64,000 bases of DNA from Deinococcus aetherius (GTDB taxonomy: Bacteria; Deinococcota; Deinococci; Deinococcales; Deinococcaceae): NCBI RefSeq assembly GCF_025997855.1, contig NZ_AP026560.1:16001-80000 (forward strand). Direction: 5' to 3'. Below are positions 38,424 through 49,338 of this stretch, one piece after another. Both the position numbers and the translations under genes were made by a program. The notes below the pieces were generated by a model. The model ran no database searches, was not told the DNA's origin, and saw only the letters and a program-made list of their open reading frames with translations. Numbering within the stretch: the first letter of the stretch is position 1; every line of letters begins with the position of its first letter.

Positions 38424-38607
38424 GGCGGCCCGACCTCGCCGCCCGCCCCGCTGGGGACCGTCCTGCACGGACACGAGTTCCAGCACCGCGTCCTCATCCT
38501 CTCGCCGGTGCGGGCCGCTTACGCCCGGGTGAACGGCTCCGGGCAGAGGGTGGAGGTGGGCTCCCCGTGTCCTCACCTGCCCGCCGCCCCACGGGACGGA
38601 CCCGCTG
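38424..38607 (+). pseudogene. Probable remnant of cobB (cobyrinate a,c-diamide synthase)
   Basis: Directly after the chelatase stop and in the same frame, the 184 bp encode LGTVLHGHEFQHRVLILS followed by [21 protein letters not shown] plus a following aromatic/His is the conserved C-terminal motif of CobB/CbiA glutamine amidotransferases (usually GHEFHHS or GHEFHYS). No CobB start, P-loop or catalytic Cys region is present, so only the last few dozen codons would survive. Its place between the chelatase gene and cbiB is where cobB commonly lies. The reading is by eye. Confidence 0.45.
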
Positions 38608-39552
38608 ATGGAGGCGCCGTCTGGCGGGGACCTGCGGGTGAGGGGGAGGCGGTCGGCCCTCCTCCTCGCCCTCGCGCTGGACATGCTGGGGGAGCCGCCC
38701 GCGAGCGTGCATCCGGTGGTCTGGATGGGAACTTTCCTGAAGGGGGCGCGGGGCCGCTGGCGCGCGAGGACACCTCTGGGGCAACTCACCGAGGGGGGCG
38801 CGTGGTGGGCCCTCGGGGCGGGCCTGACGGCGGGCGCGGGGTGGCTGGCCGAACGCCTTGCGGGCGCCTGGGTCACGCGCGGCGTTCTCCTCAAACCCCT
38901 CCTCGCGCGGCGGGCCCTGTTCGGGGCGGTGGGGGAAGTCCACGCCGCCCTCGCCGCCGGGCATCTCCCTGAGGCGCGGCGGCTTCTCACGTGGCACCTC
39001 GTCAGCCGGGAGACGGGAGAGTTGAGCGAGGCGGAGGTGGCGGGCGCCTGCGTCGAGAGCCTCGCGGAGAACCTCTCGGACAGCGTGGTGGCGCCCCTGC
39101 TGATGTTTCGCGCGGGCGGCCTGCCCCTCGCCGCCCTCTACCGGTACGCGAACACCGCCGACGCCATATGGGGCTACCGCACGCCCGACCTCGAACACGC
39201 GGGGAAGCCTGCTGCCCGCGCCGACGACTTCCTCAACCTCGCGCCCGCCCGGCTGACGGCCCTGTGCGCGGTCCTCGCGGCCCTTCCGGCGGGGTTGGAT
39301 CTCCCCGGCGCGTGGCGGGGGTGGCGGCGGGACGCCCCCGCCACCCCCAGCCCGAACGCGGGTCATCCCATGAGCGCCTTCGCGGGGGCGCTCGGGGTGC
39401 GGCTCGACAAGCGGGGGGTGTACGTTTTGAACTCGGGCGGACGGGACCCGGAGGCGGCAGACGTGCCACGCGCCTTGCGCCTTGCCCATTGGACGCTCGC
39501 GCTCGCCGTGCTCTCGCTGCTGCTGCCCGCACCCCGCAGGGGGCGTAGGTGA
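38608..39552 (+). CDS. cbiB: Adenosylcobinamide-phosphate synthase
   Basis: A 314-residue membrane enzyme (CbiB; called CobD in the aerobic nomenclature) that couples the aminopropanol arm to adenosylcobyric acid. Family blocks: [20 protein letters not shown] near the N-terminus, [31 protein letters not shown], and [20 protein letters not shown]. About four membrane helices. ATG 38608 is chosen as the first in frame after the cobB-like remnant. Confidence 0.93.
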   Translation: MEAPSGGDLRVRGRRSALLLALALDMLGEPPASVHPVVWMGTFLKGARGRWRARTPLGQLTEGGAWWALGAGLTAGAGWLAERLAGAWVTRGVLLKPLLARRALFGAVGEVHAALAAGHLPEARRLLTWHLVSRETGELSEAEVAGACVESLAENLSDSVVAPLLMFRAGGLPLAALYRYANTADAIWGYRTPDLEHAGKPAARADDFLNLAPARLTALCAVLAALPAGLDLPGAWRGWRRDAPATPSPNAGHPMSAFAGALGVRLDKRGVYVLNSGGRDPEAADVPRALRLAHWTLALAVLSLLLPAPRRGRR

Positions 39553-40574
39553 CCGACCTCCTCCCGCCCCTCCTGCCCCGCGCCCCACACGGCGGGCCGA
39601 CCTCCCGCCCCTTCACCGGGCTGGATTTCAGCGTGAACGCCACCCCGTACGGTCCCAACCCCGTTCTCGTGGAGGCGATTCGAGCCGCCGACCACGCCCA
39701 TTACCCCGACCCGACCTACCGGGACGTGCGGGCCCGCCTCGCCGGGTGGCACGTCTGGGACGCGGAGGGGGTGGCCCTCTCGGTGGGCGCGTCCGACCTG
39801 CTGCATCGCCTCGCCCGCGCCTTCCTGCCGCCAGGCGGAACTTTGCTGAGCGTTCATGCCCCCTTCGGCGAACTTGCCCGCGCCGCCGCTCTCGTCGGCG
39901 CCGGGGTGCGGGTGACGACGTCTGAGCGGGCTGTCGCCGGAATCACGCCCGGGGTGTCGCTCGTGTACGTCGGGCACCCCCACAACCCCACCGGGCACGC
40001 GCACACGGCGGAGGAACTGGGCCGCCTCGCCGACGCCTGCCACGCCGCCGGGGCGCTCCTGATCGTGGACGAGGCGTACGCACCCTTCACCGCCGCCCCG
40101 ACCCTACCCCCCCACCCCGCCGTGGTGCGGGTGCTCTCGCCCGGCAAGGCGCACGGGCTCGTCGGCGCGCGGCCCGCCTACGCGCTGGCCTCCCCGGAGG
40201 TGGCCGCCCGCCTCGACAACCTGGCCCCCGCGTGGCACCTCCCCGCCTCGACCGCCGCCGTCCTCGCCGCGTTGCCCCAGGGGGAGGGGTTTCTGGGGGA
40301 AACGCTGCCCCGCGTGGCCCGGGAAGCGCGCGTCCTCGCGGCGGCGCTCTCGAACTTCGGCCCGGTCGAGCACCACGGCACCCCGTACCTCACCCTGAGG
40401 GTCGGGGACGCCTCACGCGTCACGGAGGATCTGCTGGAGCGCGGCGTGAAGGTCCGGGACTGCGCGAGTTACGGCCTGCCCGACCGTATCCGTGTGTCCA
40501 CCCGCCTGCCGGAGGAGAACGCGCGCCTGGTGATGGCCGTGCGGGATGTGCCGGGGGGAGGCCGACATGGGTAG
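39549..40574 (+). CDS. cobD: Threonine-phosphate decarboxylase-like aminotransferase (CobD type)
   Basis: A 341-residue fold-type I PLP enzyme. Seen: [14 protein letters not shown] (HisC/CobD-type opening), [29 protein letters not shown] with the PLP-contacting Asp, and [15 protein letters not shown] with the Schiff-base Lys. In salvage and late synthesis CobD makes (R)-1-aminopropan-2-ol phosphate from threonine phosphate for CbiB, encoded just upstream with a GTGA overlap. Histidinol-phosphate aminotransferase is the alternative; context favours CobD. Confidence 0.87.
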   Translation: MTDLLPPLLPRAPHGGPTSRPFTGLDFSVNATPYGPNPVLVEAIRAADHAHYPDPTYRDVRARLAGWHVWDAEGVALSVGASDLLHRLARAFLPPGGTLLSVHAPFGELARAAALVGAGVRVTTSERAVAGITPGVSLVYVGHPHNPTGHAHTAEELGRLADACHAAGALLIVDEAYAPFTAAPTLPPHPAVVRVLSPGKAHGLVGARPAYALASPEVAARLDNLAPAWHLPASTAAVLAALPQGEGFLGETLPRVAREARVLAAALSNFGPVEHHGTPYLTLRVGDASRVTEDLLERGVKVRDCASYGLPDRIRVSTRLPEENARLVMAVRDVPGGGRHG

Positions 40575-41979
40575 GGCGATCATGATTCAGGGCTGCACGA
40601 GTAACGCGGGCAAGAGCTACCTCGCCGCCGCCCTCTGCCGCGCGCTCGTGGGCGAGGGCTACCGGGTGGCCCCCTTCAAGGCCCAGAACATGAGCAACAA
40701 CGCGGGCGTCACCCCCGCCGGGCTGGAGATGGGCCGGGCGCAACTCGTGCAGGCGCGGGCGGCGCGAGTAGTCCCCGACGTGCGGATGAACCCCGTCCTC
40801 CTCAAGCCCGAGGCCGACACCCGCTCCCAGGTCGTCCTGCTGGGCCGCGCCGACCCCGACCTGACCGCCCTGGGCTGGCGCGAGCGCAAGGCGCACCTGT
40901 GGCCGCACGTCCGCGAGGCGCTGCACAGCCTCCTGGACGAGTACGACGTGGTGGTCATCGAGGGGGCAGGCAGCCCCGCTGAGGTCAACCTGCGCTCCAG
41001 CGACATCGTGAACATGCGGGTAGCGCTCGAAGCCCGCGCCGGGGTCCTCCTCGCCTGCGATATCGACCGGGGTGGGGCCTTCGCCCACCTCCTCGGCACC
41101 TGGCACTGCCTCACGCCCGAGGAACGCGCCCTTGTGCGCGGTTTCGTCCTCAACCGCTTCCGGGGCAACCCCCGGCTGCTCTCGCCCGCCCCCGAGTGGC
41201 TGGAGGCACAGACCGGCGTGCCCACCGTCGGCGTCGTGCCCATGCTCGACCTCCCCCTGCCCGAGGAGGACGGGGTGGCGCTCGACGGCCCGCAGGCAGG
41301 GGCGGACGGCGGCTTCGTCGCCATCGCCCGGCTGCCGCGCGTGTCGAACCTCGACGAGTTCGCCCCGCTGGGCCCGCTCGCCCGCTGGGTGTCCACGCCC
41401 GCCGGGATGGAGGGCGCCCGCGCGGTCATCCTGCCGGGGAGCAAGAGCACCGCCGCTGACCTCGCGTGGCTGCGCGCAGCCGGGCTGGCGGGGGCCGTCA
41501 CCCGCGCCGCGCTCTCCGGGGTGCCGGTCCTCGGCGTCTGCGGCGGCCTCCAGATGCTCGGCCACACGGTCGGCGACCCGCACGGCGTGGAGGGTGGGGG
41601 AGAGGTGCCCGGCCTCGGCCTCCTCGACCTCTCGACCGAGTTCGCCTCCGAGAAGACCACCCTGCTCACCACCCTCACCGACGCGGAGACGGGGCTGAGG
41701 CTGAGCGGGTACGAGATTCACCACGGGCGGACCGTCGCCGGGCCGGGCGTGCAGGAACTCGCCCCGGGCCTGCTCTGGAGATCGGGCAACGTGCGGGGCA
41801 CCTATCTCCACGGCCTGCTCGAAAACCCCGCCTACCTCGAACGTTTCTTGGGCTGGGCAAGCCTGACTCCTCCCCGGGCGCTCGACAGCTTGGACGCTCG
41901 CCTCGACGCCATCGCCGCCCGGGTGAAGGCGAGCCTCGACTGGCCCCTGATCCAGCGGCTCGCCGGGGAGGGGACGTGA
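40567..41979 (+). CDS. cobQ: Adenosylcobyric acid synthase (glutamine-hydrolysing)
   Basis: A 470-residue CobQ/CbiP amidotransferase that amidates four side chains of adenosylcobyrinate a,c-diamide. An N-terminal dethiobiotin-synthetase-like ATPase domain ([19 protein letters not shown], then [20 protein letters not shown]) is followed by a class I GATase domain with nucleophile Cys in [15 protein letters not shown] and the His in YEIHHGRT. The C-terminal [10 protein letters not shown] is present. ATG 40567 overlaps the cobD 3' end by 8 bp. Confidence 0.95.
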   Translation: MGRAIMIQGCTSNAGKSYLAAALCRALVGEGYRVAPFKAQNMSNNAGVTPAGLEMGRAQLVQARAARVVPDVRMNPVLLKPEADTRSQVVLLGRADPDLTALGWRERKAHLWPHVREALHSLLDEYDVVVIEGAGSPAEVNLRSSDIVNMRVALEARAGVLLACDIDRGGAFAHLLGTWHCLTPEERALVRGFVLNRFRGNPRLLSPAPEWLEAQTGVPTVGVVPMLDLPLPEEDGVALDGPQAGADGGFVAIARLPRVSNLDEFAPLGPLARWVSTPAGMEGARAVILPGSKSTAADLAWLRAAGLAGAVTRAALSGVPVLGVCGGLQMLGHTVGDPHGVEGGGEVPGLGLLDLSTEFASEKTTLLTTLTDAETGLRLSGYEIHHGRTVAGPGVQELAPGLLWRSGNVRGTYLHGLLENPAYLERFLGWASLTPPRALDSLDARLDAIAARVKASLDWPLIQRLAGEGT

Positions 41980-42512
41980 TCGTCTTCGTCACTGGAGGGG
42001 CGCGCAGCGGCAAGAGTACCTTTGCCGAGCGGCGGGCCGCCGCCTCCGGCGAGACCGTCACCTACCTCGCCACCGCCCAGGCCTTCGACGCGGAGATGGA
42101 AGACCGCATCAATCGCCACCGGGCCGACCGACCGGCAGGCTGGCTGACGGTGGAGGAACCGCTCGACGTTCCCGCCGCCCTGCGCGCCGCCTCCACCCCG
42201 ACCGTCCTCCTCGACTGCCTGAGCCTGTGGGTGAGCAACCTGCTGCTGGCCGATCTGGACGACGACGCCATCCTCGCCCGCGCGGGCGCCCTGCTCGCCG
42301 CCGCCCGCGCGCGAGGGGGCCTCACCGTCCTCGTGACGAACGAGGTGGGGTTCGGCATCGTCCCCGACAACGCCCTCGCCCGCCGCTTCCGGGACGTGCT
42401 CGGCTGGGTCAACCAGCGGGCCGCCGCCGCGAGCGACGAGGCGTGGCTGCTCGTCAGCGGGCTGCCCGTTCGGCTCAAGCCCGCGCCTTTCCCATTGACC
42501 ACTCCCCACTAA
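41976..42512 (+). CDS. cobU: Adenosylcobinamide kinase/guanylyltransferase
   Basis: A 178-residue bifunctional CobU/CobP enzyme: P-loop FVTGGARSGKSTFAERRA, the His-bearing DRINRHRADRPAGW, CLSLWVSNLL and VTNEVGFGIVPDN. It phosphorylates adenosylcobinamide and transfers GMP. The GTG start overlaps the cobQ stop (GTGA). The last residues (PFPLTTPH) run into a short-repeat tract (TGACCACTCCCCACTAACCA), so the natural stop appears to have been replaced. Confidence 0.93.
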   Translation: MIVFVTGGARSGKSTFAERRAAASGETVTYLATAQAFDAEMEDRINRHRADRPAGWLTVEEPLDVPAALRAASTPTVLLDCLSLWVSNLLLADLDDDAILARAGALLAAARARGGLTVLVTNEVGFGIVPDNALARRFRDVLGWVNQRAAAASDEAWLLVSGLPVRLKPAPFPLTTPH

Positions 42513-42534
42513 CCACTTCCCCCGAAGGAGCCCC

Positions 42535-43641
42535 ATGCCCACCCCCCCCTGCCCCCCCGAACTCGCCGCCCTCGTCCACGCCGTCCAGCCCGCCGACTCC
42601 GCCGCGATGGACGCGGCCCGCGCGCGGCAGGCGCAACTCACCAAGCCCGCCGGGGCCCTCGGCGACCTGGAGGAGTTGGGGGTGCGGCTCGCGGGCGTGT
42701 TCGGAACGGACCGGCCCCACCCGCGCGGGGTGGCGGTGATCGTGGCGGCAGGGGACCACGGGGTCGCCCAACCTGACACGGAGGGGGGCGGGGTGAGCGC
42801 CTACCCCCCCGAGGTCACCCCCGCGATGGTGGCGAATTTCCTGGCTGACACCCCCGCCGGGCCGGGCGGCGCCGCCGTGAACGCCATCGCCCGGACGGTG
42901 GGGGCGCGGGTGTACGTGATGGACGCGGGGGTGAACGCCGACCTGCCCCCTTCTCCCGCCCTCGTGCGCGCGGCGGTGCGGCGGGGCACCCGCGACCTGC
43001 GCTGTCAGGCGGCCATGACCCGCGAGGAAGCGACCACCCTGATCCTGGCGGGCGCGGCCCTCGCTCGCCGGGCCATCGAGGAGGGCGCCGACCTGATCGT
43101 CCCCGGCGAGATGGGGATCGGGAACACCACGCCCGCCGCCGCGATGACGGCCCGGCTGCTCGGCCGGGACCCCGCGCTCGTCACGGGCCGGGGGACGGGG
43201 GTGGACGACGTGACCCTGGGGCGCAAGGTGGAGGCGGTGCGGCGAGCCCTGGCCCGGAACGGCAGCGACCCCGGCGACCCCCTGGGCGTCCTCGCCGACC
43301 TCGGCGGCTTCGAGATCGCGGCGATGCTGGGGGTGATGCTCCAGGCGGCGGCGTCACGGCGGGCGGTCATTCTCGACGGCTTCGTGGAGGGCTCGGCCGC
43401 CCTCGTCGGGGTGGCGCTCGCCCCGGCCCTGCGGGGCTTCCTGTTCCCGGCGGGCGAGTGCGCGGAGGTCGGGCACGCCCCTCAACTCGCGCACCTGGGG
43501 TTGAGGCCGATGTTCCGCCTCGGCCTCCGGTTGGGGGAGGGGACGGGCGGGGTCCTCGCCGCGCCGCTGCTCCTCGCCGCCGCTGCCACCCTGCGCGAGA
43601 TGCGGACCTTCGCGGAGGCGGGGGTGCCCGGCGGGGGGTGA
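42535..43641 (+). CDS. cobT: Nicotinate-nucleotide-dimethylbenzimidazole phosphoribosyltransferase
   Basis: A 368-residue CobT that makes alpha-ribazole phosphate from dimethylbenzimidazole and NaMN. Conserved blocks: LTKPAGALGDLEELGVRLAG, AAGDHGVAQ, GEMGIGNTTPAAA, TGRGTGVDD, and LRLGEGTGGVLAAPLL holding the catalytic Glu. AAGGAG stands ahead of the ATG. It is the last gene of the cobalamin run; a repeat tract separates it from cobU. Confidence 0.95.
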   Translation: MPTPPCPPELAALVHAVQPADSAAMDAARARQAQLTKPAGALGDLEELGVRLAGVFGTDRPHPRGVAVIVAAGDHGVAQPDTEGGGVSAYPPEVTPAMVANFLADTPAGPGGAAVNAIARTVGARVYVMDAGVNADLPPSPALVRAAVRRGTRDLRCQAAMTREEATTLILAGAALARRAIEEGADLIVPGEMGIGNTTPAAAMTARLLGRDPALVTGRGTGVDDVTLGRKVEAVRRALARNGSDPGDPLGVLADLGGFEIAAMLGVMLQAAASRRAVILDGFVEGSAALVGVALAPALRGFLFPAGECAEVGHAPQLAHLGLRPMFRLGLRLGEGTGGVLAAPLLLAAAATLREMRTFAEAGVPGGG

Positions 43642-43647
43642 GGCCGG

Positions 43648-45894
43648 CTACCCGGCGTTGCGGAGTTGCTCAGGCCGGTCCACGGCGTTTCCCCCGGCTA
43701 GGAAGGCCGGAATCTGCTCGGGCGTCAGCGGGCGGGAGAGGAGGTAACCCTGCCCGTAGTCGCAGCCCAGGGCCCGGAGCCGTTCGAGCTGGGCGGGAAG
43801 CTCGATGCCCTCCGCGACCACCCGCAGCCCCAGGTTCTTCGCCATGCTGACGATGGTGCGCACGAGTTCGGCGCTCCCCTGGCTGCTCAGCATCCGGTCA
43901 ATGAAGGAGCGGTCGATCTTGAGGGCGTCGACGGGGTACGACTGGAGGTAACCCAGCGACGAGTACCCGGTGCCGAAGTCGTCGATGTGCAGCCCCACGC
44001 CCAGCCGCCGGATGCGCTCCAGGGTCTCGCGGGTGGTCTGCGAGTGTGTCAGCAGGACGCTCTCGGTGAGTTCGATCCTGAGGGCGTGGGGGTCGAAGCC
44101 CGTCTCCGCCAGAATCGCGCTCAGGGCGGTGTACACGTCGGGCGCCGCGAGGTGCCGCCCCGAGAAGTTGACGCTGAGCGTGAGGGGCGGGGCGGCGGGA
44201 AGCCGGCGCTGCCACACCCGAACCTGCGCGCACGCCTCGCGCAGCACCCAGCGGTCGAGCTCCTGGATCAGCCCGCTCTCCTCGGCGACGCCCAGGAAGT
44301 CGGCGGGGGAGAGCAGGCCGCGCTCGGGGTGCTGCCAGCGCAGCAGCGCCTCGAAGCCGACGGTGCACCCGGTCCCCACCGCCACGATGGGCTGGTAGAG
44401 CACCCGCAGCTCCCCCTGCCGCACGGCGCGGCGCAGGTCGCGCTCCAGGGTGATCAGGTTCAGCGCCTCGGCGCGCATCTCGGCGTTGAACACCTGATAT
44501 CCCGCCCGGCCCTGCGCCTTGGCGCGGTACATGGCGATGTCCGCGTCGCGCAGCACCTCCGCCGCCGAGCCGTACTCCCGGTCGCCGGGCACAATCCCGA
44601 TGCTCACCGAGATCGTCAGCTCGTGCCCCTCCACCTCGAAGGGCCGCTGGAGCACCGCCCCGATGCGTTCGGCGACCGCCGTCGCGTCCCCCACGCCGCC
44701 GGCGGGTTCGAGCAGCACCGTGAACTCGTCGCCCCCCAGCCGGGCGACCGTGTCGGTGGCGCGCAACTCGGCCCGCAGCCGCCGGGCGAGCGCGACGAGC
44801 AGGGCGTCGCCGACCGGGTGACCGAGCGAGTCGTTCACCGCCTTGAAGCGGTCGGTGTCGAGGAACAGCACCGCGAAGCCGGGGCCCTGCCCCGCTCGGG
44901 CCCGCGCCAGGGTGTGCGCCAGCCGCTCGTTGAAGAGGGCGCGGTTGGGCAGGCCGGTGAGCGCGTCGTGCCGGGCGTCGTGCCGCAGCCGCCGGTTGGC
45001 CTCCTCCAGCTCGTCGTTGAGCTGCCCGAGGGCCTCCAGCGTCCGCCGGCGCTCGCCGATGTCGAGCCCGTACCCGATCATGAGTTCGAGGTCCCCCGCC
45101 TCCGAGAAGACCGGGCTCAGGCAGCGCAGCCAGTGCCGCTCCCCGCCCTCCGGGGTGGCGAGGCGTTCCTCCCAGGAGAGCGTCTGCCGGGTCCGGGCGG
45201 CCTCCTCGAAGTGCCGCCGCCGGTTCTCGGCGAGGGCGGGGTCGAAGCCCCGGTGGGCACAGTACTCGACATCGTCCCGGCCGATGATCCACTCCCGGAT
45301 CTCGTCGTTCTGAATAGCAGCGGGGTTGCAGAAGACGTAGCGGTGGTCGCGGTCGAACACGGCGAGCGGCGCGGGCACCGCGTTCAGGACCCGCTCGTAC
45401 GAGCGGCGCTGGGCGAGCAGCACCTGCGCCTCGCGCCGCTGCTCACTCACGTCGGTGCCCGCGAAGACGCACCCCAGCACCTCGCCCGCGTCGTCGCGCA
45501 GGGGGTACAGCCGCGAGAGCATGTGGCGCTCCGAGCCGTCCGCCGTGCCCAGCCGCAGCTCCACCCGCCCGAACGCCTCGCCCCCGAGCACCCGGCGGGT
45601 CAGGTCCGCCAGCCGACCCGCCTCCTCGTCCGGGCACAGCCGGGTGACCGGCTCCCCGACCCGTTCGGCCCCGCACAGGGCGACGAAGGCCCGGTTCGCG
45701 TGGCGGACGCGGCCCTGGCGGTCGGTCACGAAGATCGGGTTGGGCGAGTGTTCGACCGCCTGGCGCTGCCACGGCGCGGCTCCCGCGAGCAGGCCGTCCA
45801 GCCCTTCCAGAAAGGCCCGCCACGCCCGCGCCGTGGGGGGCGTGGCCGCGTCGAGGCCCAGGCGTTCGAGGTGGTGGACAAGCTCCGGCAGCAC
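43648..45894 (-). CDS. PAS-PAS-GGDEF-EAL cyclic-di-GMP protein
   Basis: A 748-residue cytoplasmic signalling protein. After a short helical N-terminus come two PAS domains (about 60-180: NPIFVTDRQGRVRHANRAFV; about 190-310: APLAVFDRDHRYVFCNPAA), a GGDEF domain with intact RLGGDEFTVLL near residue 388, and an EAL domain with GFEALLRWQHPERG near 514 and the DDFGTGYSSL motif. Both motifs look competent, so it could make or break c-di-GMP under control of the sensors. GTG 45894 with AGGAGGT six bases upstream sets the start; the longer frame is a shadow. Confidence 0.92.
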   Translation of the reverse strand: MLPELVHHLERLGLDAATPPTARAWRAFLEGLDGLLAGAAPWQRQAVEHSPNPIFVTDRQGRVRHANRAFVALCGAERVGEPVTRLCPDEEAGRLADLTRRVLGGEAFGRVELRLGTADGSERHMLSRLYPLRDDAGEVLGCVFAGTDVSEQRREAQVLLAQRRSYERVLNAVPAPLAVFDRDHRYVFCNPAAIQNDEIREWIIGRDDVEYCAHRGFDPALAENRRRHFEEAARTRQTLSWEERLATPEGGERHWLRCLSPVFSEAGDLELMIGYGLDIGERRRTLEALGQLNDELEEANRRLRHDARHDALTGLPNRALFNERLAHTLARARAGQGPGFAVLFLDTDRFKAVNDSLGHPVGDALLVALARRLRAELRATDTVARLGGDEFTVLLEPAGGVGDATAVAERIGAVLQRPFEVEGHELTISVSIGIVPGDREYGSAAEVLRDADIAMYRAKAQGRAGYQVFNAEMRAEALNLITLERDLRRAVRQGELRVLYQPIVAVGTGCTVGFEALLRWQHPERGLLSPADFLGVAEESGLIQELDRWVLREACAQVRVWQRRLPAAPPLTLSVNFSGRHLAAPDVYTALSAILAETGFDPHALRIELTESVLLTHSQTTRETLERIRRLGVGLHIDDFGTGYSSLGYLQSYPVDALKIDRSFIDRMLSSQGSAELVRTIVSMAKNLGLRVVAEGIELPAQLERLRALGCDYGQGYLLSRPLTPEQIPAFLAGGNAVDRPEQLRNAG

Positions 45895-46062
45895 GGCGAG
45901 ACCTCCTGCGGGCTCCCGGCGTGGGGCCGGGCCGCTGGAACCCACTCTAGGAACGGACCTCTTACGCCGTGCTTGCAGCCGGGTGGGGAAGCCCACCTTG
46001 AGAAAACGCCCGCCGCCGGAGGGGTGCGGGAGAGCCGCGCCGCGCGCCACAATGGGGGCCCT

Positions 46063-46305
46063 ATGAGCGACCCCGACCGCGAACTCAACTTTGCCCGGAC
46101 CATCCTCGGCGAGCGCCCCTTCCGCGACGTGCCGGACGAGGAGGTCCTGCGCGAGTCCGAACGGCTCCTCAGCGAGTGGATGTCCGGCGAGGCCCGCCTG
46201 GAGCGCCCCAAGCTCTACGACCACTATGCCCTGTTGCTCGTGGCCCTCGTCCGCCGCGTCCGCGAGCTGGAGGCACGCGTGACGGCCCTGGAGGAGCGCG
46301 CGTGA
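46063..46305 (+). CDS. Small hypothetical protein upstream of trpF
   Basis: An 80-residue acidic, helical protein (starts [20 protein letters not shown], ends in a coiled-coil-like [18 protein letters not shown]). No function is recognised. Its stop overlaps the trpF GTG start (GTGA), so it is translationally coupled to trpF. A CACAAT box lies nine bases before the ATG. Confidence 0.72.
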   Translation: MSDPDRELNFARTILGERPFRDVPDEEVLRESERLLSEWMSGEARLERPKLYDHYALLLVALVRRVRELEARVTALEERA

Positions 46306-46949
46306 CCCTCCCGGCCCCTGTGCGGGTCAAGGTCTGCGGGACCACGAGCGTGAAGGACGCCGTCCTCGCCGCCGAGGCGGGGGCCGACGCCCTGGGCTTC
46401 ATCTTCGCGCCCGTCAGTCGGCGGCGAGTCTCCGTGCCCGTGGCGCGCGAGGCGGGGCTGAACGTGGGCCCGGCGGTCGCCCGGGTGGGCGTCTTCCTGG
46501 GGCAGGGCCTCGACGAGGTGCTGCGCATGGCGGAGGGGGCGCGGCTGAGCGCCGTGCAGCTCCACGGCCCCCTGCCCGACCTTTACGTCCGGGAGGTGGC
46601 CCGGTATTATCCCGTGCTGCGCGTCCTGCGTCCCGCCGACCTGCTGGCGGGCGCGGGCGGGCAGACCCCCCCTCCCCCCGGTGTCACCCCCATGCTCGAC
46701 GCCCCGGAGCCCGGCGGCGGGGTGCCCCTCGACTGGGCGGCCCTGCGAGACGTGTTTCCCCCGGGTGCCTGGCTTGCGGGAGGCCTGGGACCCGAGAACG
46801 TGGCCCAGGCCGTCCGCACCCTGCGCCCCGCCGGAGTGGACGCCGTGAGCCGCCTGGAGGCAGGCCCCGGAGTCAAGGCTCCCGAGCGCGTCCGCGCCTT
46901 CGTCCGGGCGGCGAAAGAGGCGTGGCCCCCCGAGTTATCCACAGGTTGA
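46302..46949 (+). CDS. trpF: Phosphoribosylanthranilate isomerase
   Basis: A 215-residue TIM-barrel enzyme of tryptophan synthesis. Seen: [20 protein letters not shown] (family KICG with the catalytic Cys), [21 protein letters not shown], and [20 protein letters not shown], where the family has VSSGVE. The variant last block and a Pro-rich loop around residue 125 are slight oddities. No other trp gene is nearby. The last codons (PELSTG) are written in a DnaA box. Confidence 0.9.
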   Translation: MTLPAPVRVKVCGTTSVKDAVLAAEAGADALGFIFAPVSRRRVSVPVAREAGLNVGPAVARVGVFLGQGLDEVLRMAEGARLSAVQLHGPLPDLYVREVARYYPVLRVLRPADLLAGAGGQTPPPPGVTPMLDAPEPGGGVPLDWAALRDVFPPGAWLAGGLGPENVAQAVRTLRPAGVDAVSRLEAGPGVKAPERVRAFVRAAKEAWPPELSTG

Positions 46950-47103
46950 CGCCTGCCTGTGGATAACTTTGTGGAACTCTTCCACCGCCTTCACAGCCCT
47001 GAGAAATAACGTCCCAAACAGCTTTTATTGGCGCTCTCCGAGGGACGACGGCGCCGGGCGGTCCCGGGTTGTCCACAGGGGTTGTGGATAAGTCTGTGGA
47101 TAA
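46934..47103. other. Cluster of five DnaA boxes between convergent genes
   Basis: Perfect TTATCCACA boxes lie at 46935-46943 (+), 46958-46966 (-), 47083-47091 (-) and 47095-47103 (-), and TTGTCCACA at 47069-47077 (+). The first two form a perfect 12-bp inverted repeat GTTATCCACAGG/CCTGTGGATAAC with a 10-bp spacer. A less GC-rich stretch (46990-47035) lies between the groups. No dnaA, dnaN or parAB is nearby. Confidence 0.75.
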
Positions 47104-47128
47104 CTTCTGGACGCCGTCGGGGCGGGCT

Positions 47129-48007
47129 TCAAGCGTTTTTGCTCCCGGAAGGGTCGTCTTCCAGGCCGAACCACCCGGCGATCCTGCGCCCCCCGTCCAT
47201 GATGTCGCGGGGGGGGTTCGCCCCGGCTGGCGGCCCACCGAAGGCGGCGAAGGGCACCCGCGCGAGGGTGTGGGCCTTGACCCCCAGGTTCTCCAGGTTG
47301 CCGTGATCGCTCGTCAGCACGACCCAGGTGCCCGCCTCCAGCAGGCCGCTCAACAGGGCGTCCACCCGTGCGAGGTAGGCCCGCCCGGCGCGCAGGACGT
47401 CCGGCGGCGTCGGGGTGCGGCCCCGGTGACCCAGGAAGTCGCCGAACCACAGGTCGCAGGCGAGCAGGTCGTATTCCTCCGAAGTGCGCGCCAGCTCCTC
47501 GCCGAGCCGCCCGATCTCGCCCGGGGGCATCACCTCCAGCCAGGGCTCGGCGTACCCCAGGCCCAGGGTCGCGGGAACAGGGGGCACTCCGGGGGGGTTG
47601 AGTTCCGCCCCCGCCGCCTGGAAGGAGAAGGGGAAGCAGCCCGCCCGGGGCCTGCGGGCCTGGGCCGCGAAGTAGCCCGGGGGGTAGTGGTTCGCCAGCG
47701 CCACCCGCGCGCCCGCCCGGGCCAGCCGCACGGGCAGGGCGTGGGCGCGCAGCAGGCCTTGCAGGGTGGGCCCCGGGTGCGGCCCGAAGTGCTCACCCAT
47801 CCGCCGCACCGCGTCCCGGCCCGTCAGCCAGCAGGTCTGCCCGGTGCCCGACTGTGGCAGACCCGGCACCCCGAGCGTCGCGTCGAGCGCGTGCCCCGCC
47901 TCCACGAGGGGGCGCAGGGTCGGGAGGCTCTGCTCCCACACCGACCCCGGCGGCGCGTCGTGCGGGTGGCCCACACCGTCGAGGGCCAGCCAGACGAGAC
48001 CGCTCAT
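47129..48007 (-). CDS. Alkaline-phosphatase-superfamily metalloenzyme
   Basis: A 292-residue protein of the phosphopentomutase/phosphoglycerate-mutase (iPGM) metalloenzyme group. Metal-site motifs: ALDGVGHP at the N-terminus (Asp), [20 protein letters not shown] (nucleophile region), [13 protein letters not shown] and [12 protein letters not shown] (Asp-His). It is shorter than phosphopentomutase or iPGM (about 400-500), so a smaller hydrolase. TAAACT lies 7 bases before the ATG, suggesting leaderless expression. Confidence 0.78.
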   Translation of the reverse strand: MSGLVWLALDGVGHPHDAPPGSVWEQSLPTLRPLVEAGHALDATLGVPGLPQSGTGQTCWLTGRDAVRRMGEHFGPHPGPTLQGLLRAHALPVRLARAGARVALANHYPPGYFAAQARRPRAGCFPFSFQAAGAELNPPGVPPVPATLGLGYAEPWLEVMPPGEIGRLGEELARTSEEYDLLACDLWFGDFLGHRGRTPTPPDVLRAGRAYLARVDALLSGLLEAGTWVVLTSDHGNLENLGVKAHTLARVPFAAFGGPPAGANPPRDIMDGGRRIAGWFGLEDDPSGSKNA

Positions 48008-48040
48008 GCGGGGCAGTTTAAAGGCAGGCCCGTCCCCCCG

Positions 48041-48319
48041 TCAGGTCTGCCCGGAGGTCGGTAGCCGCGCCACCGCCTCCTCGAAGGCCTCGGGGAAGCG
48101 CGGGTGGAAGTCGGACTCGGCGATCACCTCGTCCCCGCGCAGCCACCGGAACCTGAAGCCGTCGCCGATCTGGAGGGTGCCCGTGAGCCCAGCCTCCAGC
48201 AGACGCTCGGCGGTAGTCCGCTGCTCCTCCTCCAGGCGTTCCTCCCAGTGCCGCTCCATGTCGCCCTGCCGCTCGACCTCGCCGTCCGTCAGGTCCTCGA
48301 ATCCGCCGCCCGTCGCCAT
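48041..48319 (-). CDS. Hypothetical protein
   Basis: A 92-residue acidic protein starting [20 protein letters not shown], with a helical Glu-rich middle and a C-terminal beta-like part ([20 protein letters not shown]). Not recognised. ATG 48319 is preferred over a start 13 codons upstream because TACCCT lies 5 bases before it. It lies head-to-head with the nitrilase gene. Confidence 0.6.
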   Translation of the reverse strand: MATGGGFEDLTDGEVERQGDMERHWEERLEEEQRTTAERLLEAGLTGTLQIGDGFRFRWLRGDEVIAESDFHPRFPEAFEEAVARLPTSGQT

Positions 48320-48417
48320 GCCCCAGGGTAGCCCGTCCCGCCCCGGGCCGCGCTTCATCTGTCCTTGCCAGAGGTGAGCCCATCCTTCCCCACCCCTCCG
48401 GCACGTACACTCCTCCC

Positions 48418-49330
<913 letters not shown>

Positions 49331-49338
<8 letters not shown>

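Noticed and set aside
38508..38972. A 154-codon frame overlapping cbiB
   Set aside because: Its first part is the cobB-like remnant; the remainder is a shadow of cbiB with no family match.
46934..47103. Calling the DnaA-box cluster oriC
   Set aside because: No dnaA/dnaN neighbours and no skew data are available; I list it only as a cluster.
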